Part shown: positions 1 to 6,207 of the stretch, one piece after another
Layout: every line of letters begins with the position of its first letter
Numbering within the stretch: the first letter of the stretch is position 1
Source: JAVZOV01 sp049976445
GTDB taxonomy: Archaea; Thermoproteota; Thermoprotei; Gearchaeales; WAQG01
NCBI GenBank assembly: GCA_049976445.1
Contig: JBMFIF010000044.1
Coordinates: forward strand, 1-15,407
DNA length: 15,407 bases
Direction: 5' to 3'
Position numbers and translations under genes: made by a program
The notes under the pieces: generated by a model
Told to the model about the DNA's origin: nothing
What the model saw: only the letters and a program-made list of their open reading frames with translations
Database searches by the model: none

Positions 1-1004
1 TTGGTGTTAGGTGGTTTGCGTTTGCTAGGTCTGTTGTTCCGAGGGATTTTGATAGGCTTGTGGATGTTGTTGTTGATGAGTTGCGTTCTTTGTCGTTTTC
101 TACTTTTAAGGTTGATGCTACGCGTGCTGATAAGAGTTTTCCTTATACTTCGATGGATGTTAATAGGATGGTTGGTTCTGTTATTTCTGAGAGGTTGGGG
201 GGTAGGGTTTCTATGGAGAGTCCTGATGTGACTGTTTATATTGAGATTTTGGGTGATCGTTTTCTTGTGTATTTTAGGAGGTTTGAGGGTCCTGGTGGTC
301 TTCCTGTTGGGACTGGTGGTAGGGTTTTGCATTTGTTTTCTGGTGGTATTGATTCGCCTGTTGCTGCGTGGCTTTTGATGAAGCGTGGTGTGTTTGTTGA
401 TTATGTTCATTTTTATGCTGTGAAGGATGTTGATGAGGCTCGAGCTTCGAAGGTTGGTGAGTTAGTGCGTTTTCTTACGTATTTTTCTTATAGGTCGAGG
501 GTTTTTTATGTTCCGTTTCATATTTTTCATCTTGTTGCTGCTGCTCGTTTGGATCCTAGGATGGAGACTGTTGTGTTTCGGAGGTTTATGATGAGGGTTG
601 CGGAGTTTTTGGCGCGTAAGTATGGTTATGATGCTATCTCTACTGGTGAAAGTTTGGCTCAGGTTGCTTCTCAGACTATGCAGAACATGATTTCCATATC
701 ATATGGGTTAGGTTTTCAGGTTCTCAGGCCTCTGTTGACGTATGATAAGGAGGAGATTATAAATTTAGCGAAGCGTATTGGTACGTATGAGCTTTCACTT
801 AAGGAGTGTAAGGATGCCTGTTCTATTATTTCGCTGCATCCTAGAACTAACGTAAAACCTGAAGAGGTGCTTAAGGCGGAGGCGGAGATTGATATTGATC
901 GTTTGATAGAGAAAACTTTAAGCGAGACTGTGGTTGTCGAGTATGAGCTTTCTCATGGAGAAATTAAGGAGCAGAAAAAAGATTATAAGTTGTTTCACTC
1001 TTAA
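1..1004 (+). CDS. thiI: ThiI, tRNA 4-thiouridine synthase / thiazole sulfurtransferase (5' partial)
   Basis: ThiI adenylates U8 of tRNA and passes sulfur to it, and also supplies sulfur for the thiamine thiazole in many organisms. The frame (first full codon at 3) is open through the left edge, so the true start lies outside. An internal ATG at 60 is not the start, because family-like THUMP sequence precedes it. Counting residues from that ATG, a THUMP domain covers the start to about residue 75. The PP-loop SGGIDSP (codons 339-359) binds ATP, and the ThiI/AANH domain runs to about residue 270. Cysteines at 807 and 819 (C-x3-C) sit where E. coli ThiI has its catalytic Cys344, before the typical HPRTNVKPEEV stretch. 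There is no C-terminal rhodanese domain, as is usual in archaea, so the sulfur donor is separate. The gene is convergent with the aldolase 70 bases downstream. Codon use is extreme: every codon from 3 to 440 ends in G or T. Confidence 0.93.
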   Translation, partial: GVRWFAFARSVVPRDFDRLVDVVVDELRSLSFSTFKVDATRADKSFPYTSMDVNRMVGSVISERLGGRVSMESPDVTVYIEILGDRFLVYFRRFEGPGGLPVGTGGRVLHLFSGGIDSPVAAWLLMKRGVFVDYVHFYAVKDVDEARASKVGELVRFLTYFSYRSRVFYVPFHIFHLVAAARLDPRMETVVFRRFMMRVAEFLARKYGYDAISTGESLAQVASQTMQNMISISYGLGFQVLRPLLTYDKEEIINLAKRIGTYELSLKECKDACSIISLHPRTNVKPEEVLKAEAEIDIDRLIEKTLSETVVVEYELSHGEIKEQKKDYKLFHS

Positions 1005-1074
1005 AGACGATTTTAGGATAGAAAATGTTATAAGCTTGGAATTTTCAATAGTTGGGGTTTAAGTGAATATTTGA

Positions 1075-1839
1075 TTAAGCAAGTAATTTGAGTGTTCTGA
1101 ATGCGTCAGTATATCCTTTTATTAAATAGCTAAGATCATGTGACAATGATATAAAGTTGAAACCTTTTTTAGTCTTATCTAAAGCATCTTCTGTGTTTTG
1201 AGCCATAATGCCTGCAATCTTATTCATGGATTTTGCTGCGTTGAGTACTTTATTAAGAGCACTAACATACTTTGGGTTATCAAATTCTCTAAAAATTCCT
1301 AACGATGCTGAGAGATCATTCGGTCCTACGAAAACTCCGTTTATACCGTCGACAGAAAGTATTTCATTGACGTTGTTTACTGCTTCTGTAGTCTCTATCT
1401 GAACTATCACTACAATTTCTCTATTTGCTTGTCTAAAATACTCTTTTATGTTTGTGAAACCATAGTTGGCGCATCTTCTAGGCCCTACGCCCCTAATACC
1501 TTCTGGTGGATATCTTGTAGCTTTCACTGCTCTTATTGCCTCATCCTTATTATTAACATAAGGAATAAGAATACCATGCGCGCCTATGTCCAATGCTTGT
1601 TTTATTATTACAAAATCATTCCATGGAACCCTAACAATAGGTGCAATTGTATTATTTTTAATAGTCATCATAAGAAATTCAATATCCTTGATAGTTAATG
1701 GTGCGTGTTCCATGTCAAACACAAACCAATCAAAAGGCAAATTAGAGAGGGCCTCAACAATCTCAGGGTAAGCCATTGTTATCCATGTACCATAAGTTGG
1801 CTCATTATGCATAATTTTATCCATAAATTTAGGCATCAT
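1075..1839 (-). CDS. HpcH/HpaI-family class II aldolase (2-oxoacid aldolase)
   Basis: This is a cytoplasmic metal-dependent aldolase of the HpcH/HpaI family, which splits 4-hydroxy-2-oxoacids such as 2-dehydro-3-deoxyglucarate or 4-hydroxy-2-oxoheptanedioate into pyruvate (or oxaloacetate) and an aldehyde. All key residues are present, at the numbering known for E. coli HpaI: His45 in FDMEHAPL, Arg70 in RVPWND, Gln147 and metal-binding Glu149 in QIETTEA, and metal-binding Asp175 in VGPNDLSASLG. The RYPPEGIRG phosphate/carboxylate loop lies at 109-117. The length of 254 residues is typical. The start is the first of two tandem ATGs. A TATA-like element about 50 bases upstream gives a short leader without a clear Shine-Dalgarno site. 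The gene stands alone, convergent with thiI and divergent from the lipoate operon, so the physiological substrate cannot be inferred. A citrate-lyase beta-chain relative is less likely, because those proteins are longer and have different motifs. Confidence 0.88.
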   Translation of the reverse strand: MMPKFMDKIMHNEPTYGTWITMAYPEIVEALSNLPFDWFVFDMEHAPLTIKDIEFLMMTIKNNTIAPIVRVPWNDFVIIKQALDIGAHGILIPYVNNKDEAIRAVKATRYPPEGIRGVGPRRCANYGFTNIKEYFRQANREIVVIVQIETTEAVNNVNEILSVDGINGVFVGPNDLSASLGIFREFDNPKYVSALNKVLNAAKSMNKIAGIMAQNTEDALDKTKKGFNFISLSHDLSYLIKGYTDAFRTLKLLA

Positions 1840-1887
1840 AGAATCTCAGACCATAGAACAAAAACTCTTAATTAAACTTTTGCTATT

Positions 1888-1900
1888 CTATTTTTATATC
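1888..1900 (-). promoter_or_regulatory. Probable TATA box for the HpaI-type aldolase
   Basis: Read on the minus strand this is GATATAAAAATAG, a good archaeal TATA element. It lies about 50 bases before the aldolase ATG at 1839, so transcription would start near 1869 with a leader of about 30 bases. The assignment rests on motif and spacing only. Confidence 0.45.
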
Positions 1901-1905
1901 TGTTT

Positions 1906-1946
1906 CTGACTTCCTTCTTGCCCTTAAAGGGCGAGTTTTTATCTTT
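1906..1946 (+). repeat. Degenerate IS200/IS605-type element end (relic copy A)
   Basis: The segment starts CTGACTTCC and continues into GCCCTTAAAGGGCGAG, a near-palindrome able to form a small hairpin, followed by a T-rich stretch. It aligns with the ends at 15318 (plus strand) and 4737 (minus strand) over about 30 bases, with several substitutions. The pattern CTGACC-TCC-GCCC-TGAA-GGGC-GAGG resembles the hairpin-bearing ends of archaeal IS200/IS605 elements. No transposase lies beside it, so it is read as a solo relic. It sits between the divergent promoters of the aldolase and the lipoate operon, where it may have acquired another role. Confidence 0.45.
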
Positions 1947-2018
1947 TGTAAATTGCTTTGTGTTGGTTGTAGGTAATGTTTATTTTGTTATGGGAGTATA
2001 GAGTATTGGGTGTTTTGG

Positions 2019-2267
2019 ATGATTGTTGAAATGAAAATTCCTGAGGAAATTTGGCCTAGAAGATCTGATTGGAGTGGGCGTGTTGTTTCAATAAATAAGA
2101 AACCTGGGGACAGGGTTGTCAAGGGAGAAATAGTTGTAGAGGTTGAAACGGAGAAGGTTGTCTTAGGTATAGAGTCACCTTATGATGGGAATATTGTTAA
2201 GATTGCAGTTGCGGAGGGTGATTCTGTTAAACCAGGTTCATTAATTGCATTAATTGAAAGATCTTAA
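2019..2267 (+). CDS. Stand-alone lipoyl-domain carrier protein
   Basis: This is a single lipoyl/biotinyl-attachment domain of about 82 residues. The turn motif ETEKV (lysine codon 2154-2156) matches lipoyl domains of 2-oxoacid dehydrogenase E2 proteins, where this lysine carries lipoamide, and not the AMKM motif of biotin carriers. The paired half-motifs GRVVSINKKPGD before it and SPYDGNIVKIAVAEGDSV after it give the usual pseudo-symmetric beta barrel. There is no E3-binding or catalytic E2 domain, so it would be a swinging-arm carrier acting in trans; a GcvH protein would be longer. Starts at GTG 2010, ATG 2019 and ATG 2031 are all possible. ATG 2019 is chosen because it gives the usual short lead into the first strand. 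Its TAA shares one base with the ATG of lipA, implying translational coupling, so it is the likely substrate of the next two enzymes. Confidence 0.85.
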   Translation: MIVEMKIPEEIWPRRSDWSGRVVSINKKPGDRVVKGEIVVEVETEKVVLGIESPYDGNIVKIAVAEGDSVKPGSLIALIERS

Positions 2268-3160
2268 TGGGTGAGAAGTTTTTGTTCGCAAGTAATAAAA
2301 CGGTAATTAGGGTAACTATTAATGAAGATTATCTAAGGGTCTTGAAAACTGTGGCGGGTGCGGGTCTAAGGACGGTATGTGAAGAAGCGCTTTGTCCAAA
2401 CATAATGGAATGTTGGGGTATGGGTACTGCAACGTTCATGATAATGGGTAGCATATGTACGCGGGGGTGTAGATTTTGTTATGTAATGAAGGGGCGTCCA
2501 GCACCGCTCGATAATGATGAGCCAATAAAAATAGCATTAGCGGTCAAGAAAATGGGTCTTGATTATGTTACATTAACTTCTGTAGATAGGGATGATTTGC
2601 CAGATGGTGGGGCTGAGCATTTTGCAAGAACAATAAAAGCAATCAAAGAGTTTAACCCAACGATTATAGTAGAGGCGTTGATACCAGACTTTCAAGGGGA
2701 TTATCAAAGTATTAAAAAAGTTATAGATGCGCATGTAGATGTGCTGGCACATAATATAGAGACAGTTGAGAGATTAACACCGTTAATAAGAGATAGAAGG
2801 GCTAGTTACCAGCAGAGTTTAAAGGTATTAAAAATAGCAAAAGAGCTTAGCCCAACACTCATTACGAAATCATCTATACTACTTGGATTGGGAGAAACGT
2901 ATGATGAGCTTATTGAAGCGATGAGGGATTTGAGAAAAGTTAATGTTGATATATTAGTGCTTTCACAGTACATGAGACCAAGTATAAAGCAGGTAGCTGT
3001 ACATAAGTATTATACTCAAGATGAGTTTAAAGCCCTTCAAAATGAAGCACTGAAATTAGGTTTTACATATGTAGTCGCATCGCCATTAGCAAGGACGTCG
3101 TATAAAGCAAAAGATGCATATTTTAATGCGATAAAAAGCCAACAAACGTTTATTCGCTGA
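2267..3160 (+). CDS. lipA: Lipoyl synthase LipA (radical SAM)
   Basis: LipA inserts two sulfur atoms at C6 and C8 of a protein-bound octanoyl chain, making lipoyl groups, with S-adenosylmethionine and two [4Fe-4S] clusters. The auxiliary-cluster motif C-x4-C-x5-C is at residues 38, 43 and 49, and the radical SAM motif C-x3-C-x2-C (CTRGCRFC) is at 64, 68 and 71. TSVDRDDLPDGGAEHFA (104-120) is a LipA hallmark. The C-terminal RTSYKA (276-281) matches the conserved RSSYxA motif whose serine ligates the auxiliary cluster. The length of 297 residues is normal. This is the single-chain bacterial-type LipA and not the two-subunit LipS1/LipS2 system used by many archaea. It is the middle gene of the operon, overlapping the lipoyl-domain stop by one base, with 6 bases before the acyltransferase gene. 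Confidence 0.95.
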   Translation: MGEKFLFASNKTVIRVTINEDYLRVLKTVAGAGLRTVCEEALCPNIMECWGMGTATFMIMGSICTRGCRFCYVMKGRPAPLDNDEPIKIALAVKKMGLDYVTLTSVDRDDLPDGGAEHFARTIKAIKEFNPTIIVEALIPDFQGDYQSIKKVIDAHVDVLAHNIETVERLTPLIRDRRASYQQSLKVLKIAKELSPTLITKSSILLGLGETYDELIEAMRDLRKVNVDILVLSQYMRPSIKQVAVHKYYTQDEFKALQNEALKLGFTYVVASPLARTSYKAKDAYFNAIKSQQTFIR

Positions 3161-3166
3161 TCTGCC

Positions 3167-3988
3167 ATGAAAACGCTCTTAAGAATCATTATAGACGGGC
3201 CTAGAGATCCATGGCTTAACATGGCAATAGATGAGGCTATCATGATACATAGGCCATACTACAACTTTGATACGCTTAGAATATACATGTGGTTACCATC
3301 AGGGGTCAGTATAGGAAGAAGGCAAGTGACATATCAAACTGTAAATATGGAGGAAATAAAAAAACATGGGTTCAAATTAGTAAGAAGAGTTACAGGTGGG
3401 GGTGCAATACTCCATCAAGAAAATGCTGAGTTAACATATAGTGTGGTATTATCCAGAGATCACGAAATCTACCAAATGGACATAATAAATTCAGCAACAG
3501 AAATAGCAAAAGGAATAGTAAACACATTAGAAATCCTAGGAGTAAAAGCTCAAACTGGAACAACACAAAATGCGGCAGAGGAACAAAACCTATGCTACCT
3601 AAGAAATGCACAAAGTGATATAATAGTAAATAATAAAAAAATTTCAGGAAATGCACAACGAAGAGAATCATATGCACTACTCCAACATGGAACATTACTT
3701 CTAGACTTTCATCCAGAAATATGGTTAAAAGTCATAAAAACATCAAACACGACATCAGAACAGTTACAACAAAAAATAATAAGTCTTAAAAATATATTAA
3801 ATGTTATAAATACAAAAAAGATCATAAAAGCAATGGTACAAGGATTCATACAAATTCTTAACCCAGCACGAGTATTCAACTCAACACTAACAGAAGAGGA
3901 ATTAGAAACCGCAAACACGTTATACTACAACAAATACTCAACAGAAACATGGAACGTAAAAGGAACAATATTAACTACGATTGCATGA
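3167..3988 (+). CDS. LipM/LplA-family octanoyltransferase or lipoate-protein ligase
   Basis: This BPL_LPL_LipB-family protein transfers an octanoyl or lipoyl group to the lysine of a lipoyl domain. It has RRVTGGGAILH (73-83, acyl/acyl-adenylate pocket), ELTYSVV, the lysine of KKISGNAQRR (Lys158), and LLQHGTLLLD (171-180). Cys143 lies just before the SDIIVNNKKISGNAQ segment, where Bacillus LipM has its acyl-accepting cysteine. This favours octanoyltransferase activity (LipM) feeding LipA. Classical LplA has no cysteine here, but salvage ligase activity is not excluded. A short C-terminal part (about 225-273) ends in NKYSTETWN, like the small accessory segment of LplA-type proteins. It is the last gene of the operon. 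Its 3' half is strongly biased to A- and C-ending codons, unlike the operon's start. Confidence 0.85.
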   Translation: MKTLLRIIIDGPRDPWLNMAIDEAIMIHRPYYNFDTLRIYMWLPSGVSIGRRQVTYQTVNMEEIKKHGFKLVRRVTGGGAILHQENAELTYSVVLSRDHEIYQMDIINSATEIAKGIVNTLEILGVKAQTGTTQNAAEEQNLCYLRNAQSDIIVNNKKISGNAQRRESYALLQHGTLLLDFHPEIWLKVIKTSNTTSEQLQQKIISLKNILNVINTKKIIKAMVQGFIQILNPARVFNSTLTEEELETANTLYYNKYSTETWNVKGTILTTIA

Positions 3989-4102
3989 ACTTTCTATGCT
4001 TTATTATGATGTAATGCTTTTATGATACTTTTTCATTTAAGAGAATTTTCTGAAATCTTAATGCTTTTGATGAAAGAACTTTAATATCATAGGGAGGTAT
4101 TC

Positions 4103-4110
4103 TTTATATT
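4103..4110 (+). promoter_or_regulatory. Possible TATA box for the HxlR-type regulator gene
   Basis: TTTATATT lies 33 bases before the ATG at 4143, so a transcript would begin close to the start codon. No Shine-Dalgarno sequence precedes that ATG, which fits a leaderless or nearly leaderless mRNA. A second AT-rich match at about 4121-4131 makes the choice uncertain. Confidence 0.35.
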
Positions 4111-4142
4111 GTTATTTTGTTTATTATATTTGGGTATAAGAT

Positions 4143-4457
4143 ATGAAAGAGTGCCCTGTTACTAGGGCTTGGAAGATTATTGGAAGGCCGTGGAGACTTG
4201 TAATCATAGATAGGCTTTTAGCAAAACCGAGAACGTTTAATGAGCTTATAGAGAGTATGCCAGGTATAAGTACTAGAACTCTCACAAAAGCTTTGAGCGA
4301 GCTAAAAAGGCTTGGTATAATTGAAAAAGTTTATGATGGGAAAAGACACTATTATGCATTAACTGATGCGGGTAAAGACCTTAGCAATGTTGTGAAAAAT
4401 GTACGTGAATGGAGTGAAAAATGGTTATTACCTAAAGAACAAAAAACTGTAATATAA
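4143..4457 (+). CDS. HxlR-family winged-helix transcriptional regulator
   Basis: This is a cytoplasmic DNA-binding regulator of 104 residues, normal for the HxlR family. The signature is an N-terminal CPVTRAWKIIGRPWRLVII with Cys4 and the I-G-x-x-W motif. A helix-turn-helix follows (about 31-58), with the recognition helix in STRTLTKALSELKRLGII and the wing at KVYDGKRHYYALTDAG (about 62-77). HxlR proteins act as dimers. In some members the N-terminal cysteine, present here, senses electrophiles or oxidants, but whether it does so in this protein is not known. No partner gene is obvious: the lipoate operon ends 154 bases upstream on the same strand, and the region downstream is a transposon relic. 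It may regulate itself or a distant target. Confidence 0.88.
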   Translation: MKECPVTRAWKIIGRPWRLVIIDRLLAKPRTFNELIESMPGISTRTLTKALSELKRLGIIEKVYDGKRHYYALTDAGKDLSNVVKNVREWSEKWLLPKEQKTVI

Positions 4458-4606
4458 TTTATTAAATTTTGGTATCAAACAAAAATGAACTGAAAGCTAT
4501 GAAAAGTTTGAGATGAAATAGAAGAGAAGAATATTTGCTGGTAAACAATGTATACTGGAACTATAAATTTAAGATAAGATCATTAAAGAGATATAAGAGC
4601 AGTCTC

Positions 4607-4737
4607 AGTTTGTCATGATAAAATTCCCTTACATGTAGAGACTACCGATATAGGCAATTATGTGAAGTATGATAAGGTAGGAATTTTTATCATAGAAGAA
4701 TGGCAAACTTCGCCCTTCAGGGCTGGGAGGAGGTCAG
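4607..4737. mobile_element. Small non-autonomous element relic with long inverted repeat and IS605-like end (copy C)
   Basis: This lies in the 366-base gene-free stretch 4458-4823; I see nothing recognisable in the rest of that stretch. Arms 4615-4627 and 4680-4693 (ATGATAAAATTCC against GGAATTTTTATCAT) are inverted repeats with one bulge. They extend outward through AGTTTGTC (4607-4614) and GGCAAACT (4702-4709), giving a stem-loop of about 100 bases. Next comes GCCC-TTCA-GGGC (4712-4723), a small hairpin, and GGGAGGAGGTCAG ending at 4737. Read on the minus strand, the last 40 bases match the element end at 15318 and the relics at 1906 and 6022. The layout resembles a miniature or PATE-like derivative of an IS200/IS605 element with no coding capacity. 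A small structured RNA is an alternative reading of the long hairpin. Confidence 0.5.
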
Positions 4738-4823
4738 ATATCGTAAAAGGCATTCATTGGCACTCTCCATGACTAAGAAAGACAAACATCATCTTTTAGA
4801 GTGAGGAGGAGATTAAAGATAAA

Positions 4824-5906
4824 TTATTCAGGTGGATTTTCTGAGAATAGTATGTTTTTTATTTTGTTTGGTAACCATTTTGGGTATTCGATGTTATATA
4901 ATAGTTTACCTGTTGGTGATATGACGGCGTTTTTAGATAATTTTTGTAGTTCTAGGGAAAGTGTTCTTTTAAATGCTTCTGGACTTGGTTCTTTATAGTT
5001 CCAAGAATATTTTTCATAAAGCGCGTAGATCATATCAGTGATGCTTCTAAAAATATCCGTTTTGTTTATTGGAATTTCGCTTGTTATTATATTTATTTTT
5101 ATGTTATCTTCAATTATTTCGAGTAGTTGACGTTTTATTGATGTTGCAATCTCATCGGCGCTTATTTGTCCATCTGGACCACAAAATATTACGGCTGGTT
5201 CTGGTGCTAATTTCATGTTTTTATAGATAATATGTGCATTGATTAATTCCTCTAATGTGGATTGATTAAATTTTATTGTATTATTTTCGAGTTTTACGGT
5301 ATAACCTCGCAACTCTTTTATTGGCCATCCTGTTTTGTTATCTTTTTTGTCTGTGAAACTTCTTAGAATAAAGCTAAACGAACCGTTCTCCATAAGTAAA
5401 CGTGCGATTCTCGCATAAAAAAGTTCTGTATGGAATGGTTGTGTGCCAAAAATTAATTTATCGTTCTCTTTTCTTACGTCCCATGCCTGAGCGTAATTAA
5501 GCGATGCAAGAGTTATGATACCGTTTCTGTAGACATATTTCTTTATCTCATTTATCAATGGGTCAAGACTAATTTTTACAGTCGTCATGATAATTTCTGG
5601 TTCGGAACGTTTACGTTTGCGTACTACTTTGCTAGTGTGTATTATTTTTCTCTTTAGAACATTTTCAACATCCCATTCTTCATTTTTAAGAAGATCTAGA
5701 AGGGTTTGTGTGTCTTGTGGAAAAATTATTATACCCCACTTTGTTTGAACAGTTAGTGAACTAACAGAACCTTTCTCTTCTATTAACCTAACGATCTTAT
5801 CCCTCTCATTAGCTTCAATTTCTAACATAGCTAAAACTTTTCCTATAATGTCCTCGATGGCTATTTTCCGTTTGATCTTATTCTTCATAGGTAAGTTTAA
5901 TCCCAT
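4824..5906 (-). CDS. Hypothetical protein, about 360-372 residues, not recognised
   Basis: I do not recognise this protein. It has no signal peptide or membrane segment, so it is probably cytoplasmic. The N-terminal part (about residues 20-95, counted from TTG 5942) is mixed helix and strand with IEDIIGKVLAMLEIEANERDKIVRLIEEKGSVSSL, which could be a small helical binding domain. A basic linker, KVVRKRKR (about 105-112), then leads into a larger alpha/beta region. Features there include GTQPFHTELFYARIARLLMENG, VIFCGPDGQISADEI and a C-terminal NIEYPKWLPNKIKNIL. No Walker or other catalytic signature is evident. The longest frame starts with TTG at 5942. ATG at 5906, preceded by AAGGT and GGGAG, is preferred, and ATG 5888 is also possible. 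The gene is divergent from the giant surface protein. Its last 42 codons have A or C in the third position 36 times. Confidence 0.75.
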   Translation of the reverse strand: MGLNLPMKNKIKRKIAIEDIIGKVLAMLEIEANERDKIVRLIEEKGSVSSLTVQTKWGIIIFPQDTQTLLDLLKNEEWDVENVLKRKIIHTSKVVRKRKRSEPEIIMTTVKISLDPLINEIKKYVYRNGIITLASLNYAQAWDVRKENDKLIFGTQPFHTELFYARIARLLMENGSFSFILRSFTDKKDNKTGWPIKELRGYTVKLENNTIKFNQSTLEELINAHIIYKNMKLAPEPAVIFCGPDGQISADEIATSIKRQLLEIIEDNIKINIITSEIPINKTDIFRSITDMIYALYEKYSWNYKEPSPEAFKRTLSLELQKLSKNAVISPTGKLLYNIEYPKWLPNKIKNILFSENPPE

Positions 5907-6004
5907 ACCTTGTTCATACTCCCTATATCTTCTAAATAACAAATTAATAAAAAATTTTCGATACTAAAAACAAAAATTCCAAAATAGATGTACTATTCTG
6001 ATCT

Positions 6005-6014
6005 CCTTATATAA
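6005..6014 (-). promoter_or_regulatory. Probable TATA box for the minus-strand hypothetical gene
   Basis: Read on the minus strand this is GTTATATAAG, a strong archaeal TATA match. It predicts initiation near 5983, ahead of all candidate start codons (5942, 5906, 5888). It overlaps no other promoter and sits next to element-end relic B. Confidence 0.5.
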
Positions 6015-6021
6015 CATATTA

Positions 6022-6068
6022 GTCAGTTCTCCGCATTGAAGGGGCGAGGTTTGTCATTCTTTTATCAA
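6022..6068 (+). repeat. Degenerate IS200/IS605-type element end (relic copy B)
   Basis: GTCAGTTCTCCGCATTGAAG followed by GGGCGAGGTTTGTCATTC aligns closely with the minus-strand end at 4737-4698 (TGAAGGGCGAAGTTTGCCATTC) and shares the CTGAC-CTCC-GAAGGG-CGAGG pattern of copies A and D. It lies in the 265-base divergent region between the unrecognised gene and the giant gene. There is no adjacent transposase, so it is a solo relic or a small remnant. Confidence 0.5.
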
Positions 6069-6137
6069 CTTCATAAAAAATCTATGTTCCTAGATATTGA
6101 TAATTTTTTGTTAATCTTATGAATTTTTAGTAAATTA

Positions 6138-6159
6138 GTTTTGCAAAAAATAGCAAAAC
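6138..6159. promoter_or_regulatory. Operator-like inverted repeat upstream of the giant gene
   Basis: GTTTTGC and GCAAAAC form a perfect 7-base inverted repeat around an 8-base spacer. It ends six bases before the TATA box of the giant gene, over the BRE position, so a dimeric regulator bound here could activate or block TFB/TBP loading. No regulator is identified. Confidence 0.4.
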
Positions 6160-6164
6160 CAACC

Positions 6165-6173
6165 TATATATGG
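6165..6173 (+). promoter_or_regulatory. TATA box for the giant surface-protein gene
   Basis: TATATATGG follows an A/C-rich BRE-like stretch (AAAACCAACC). Initiation would fall near 6193-6198, next to the Shine-Dalgarno GGAGGG at 6196-6201, which lies 6 bases before the ATG at 6208. The leader is therefore very short. Confidence 0.6.
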
Positions 6174-6207
6174 CTACCTTACAAAAACAGCAACTGGAGG
6201 GATATTT

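Noticed and set aside
1..231. Plus-strand frame starting at base 1, rich in leucine, valine and arginine.
   Set aside because: It overlaps thiI in another frame and arises from the G/T-rich composition. The thiI frame carries the recognisable THUMP sequence.
2019..2267. Biotin carrier (BCCP-like) reading of the small carrier protein.
   Set aside because: The lysine lies in ETEKV and not in the AMKM motif of biotin carriers, and lipA follows with overlapping codons. Lipoyl domain is preferred.
3390..3918. Long minus-strand open frames inside the acyltransferase gene.
   Set aside because: They are by-products of the A/C-rich coding strand, which leaves few stops on the opposite strand. Their hydrophobic, low-complexity translations fit no gene.
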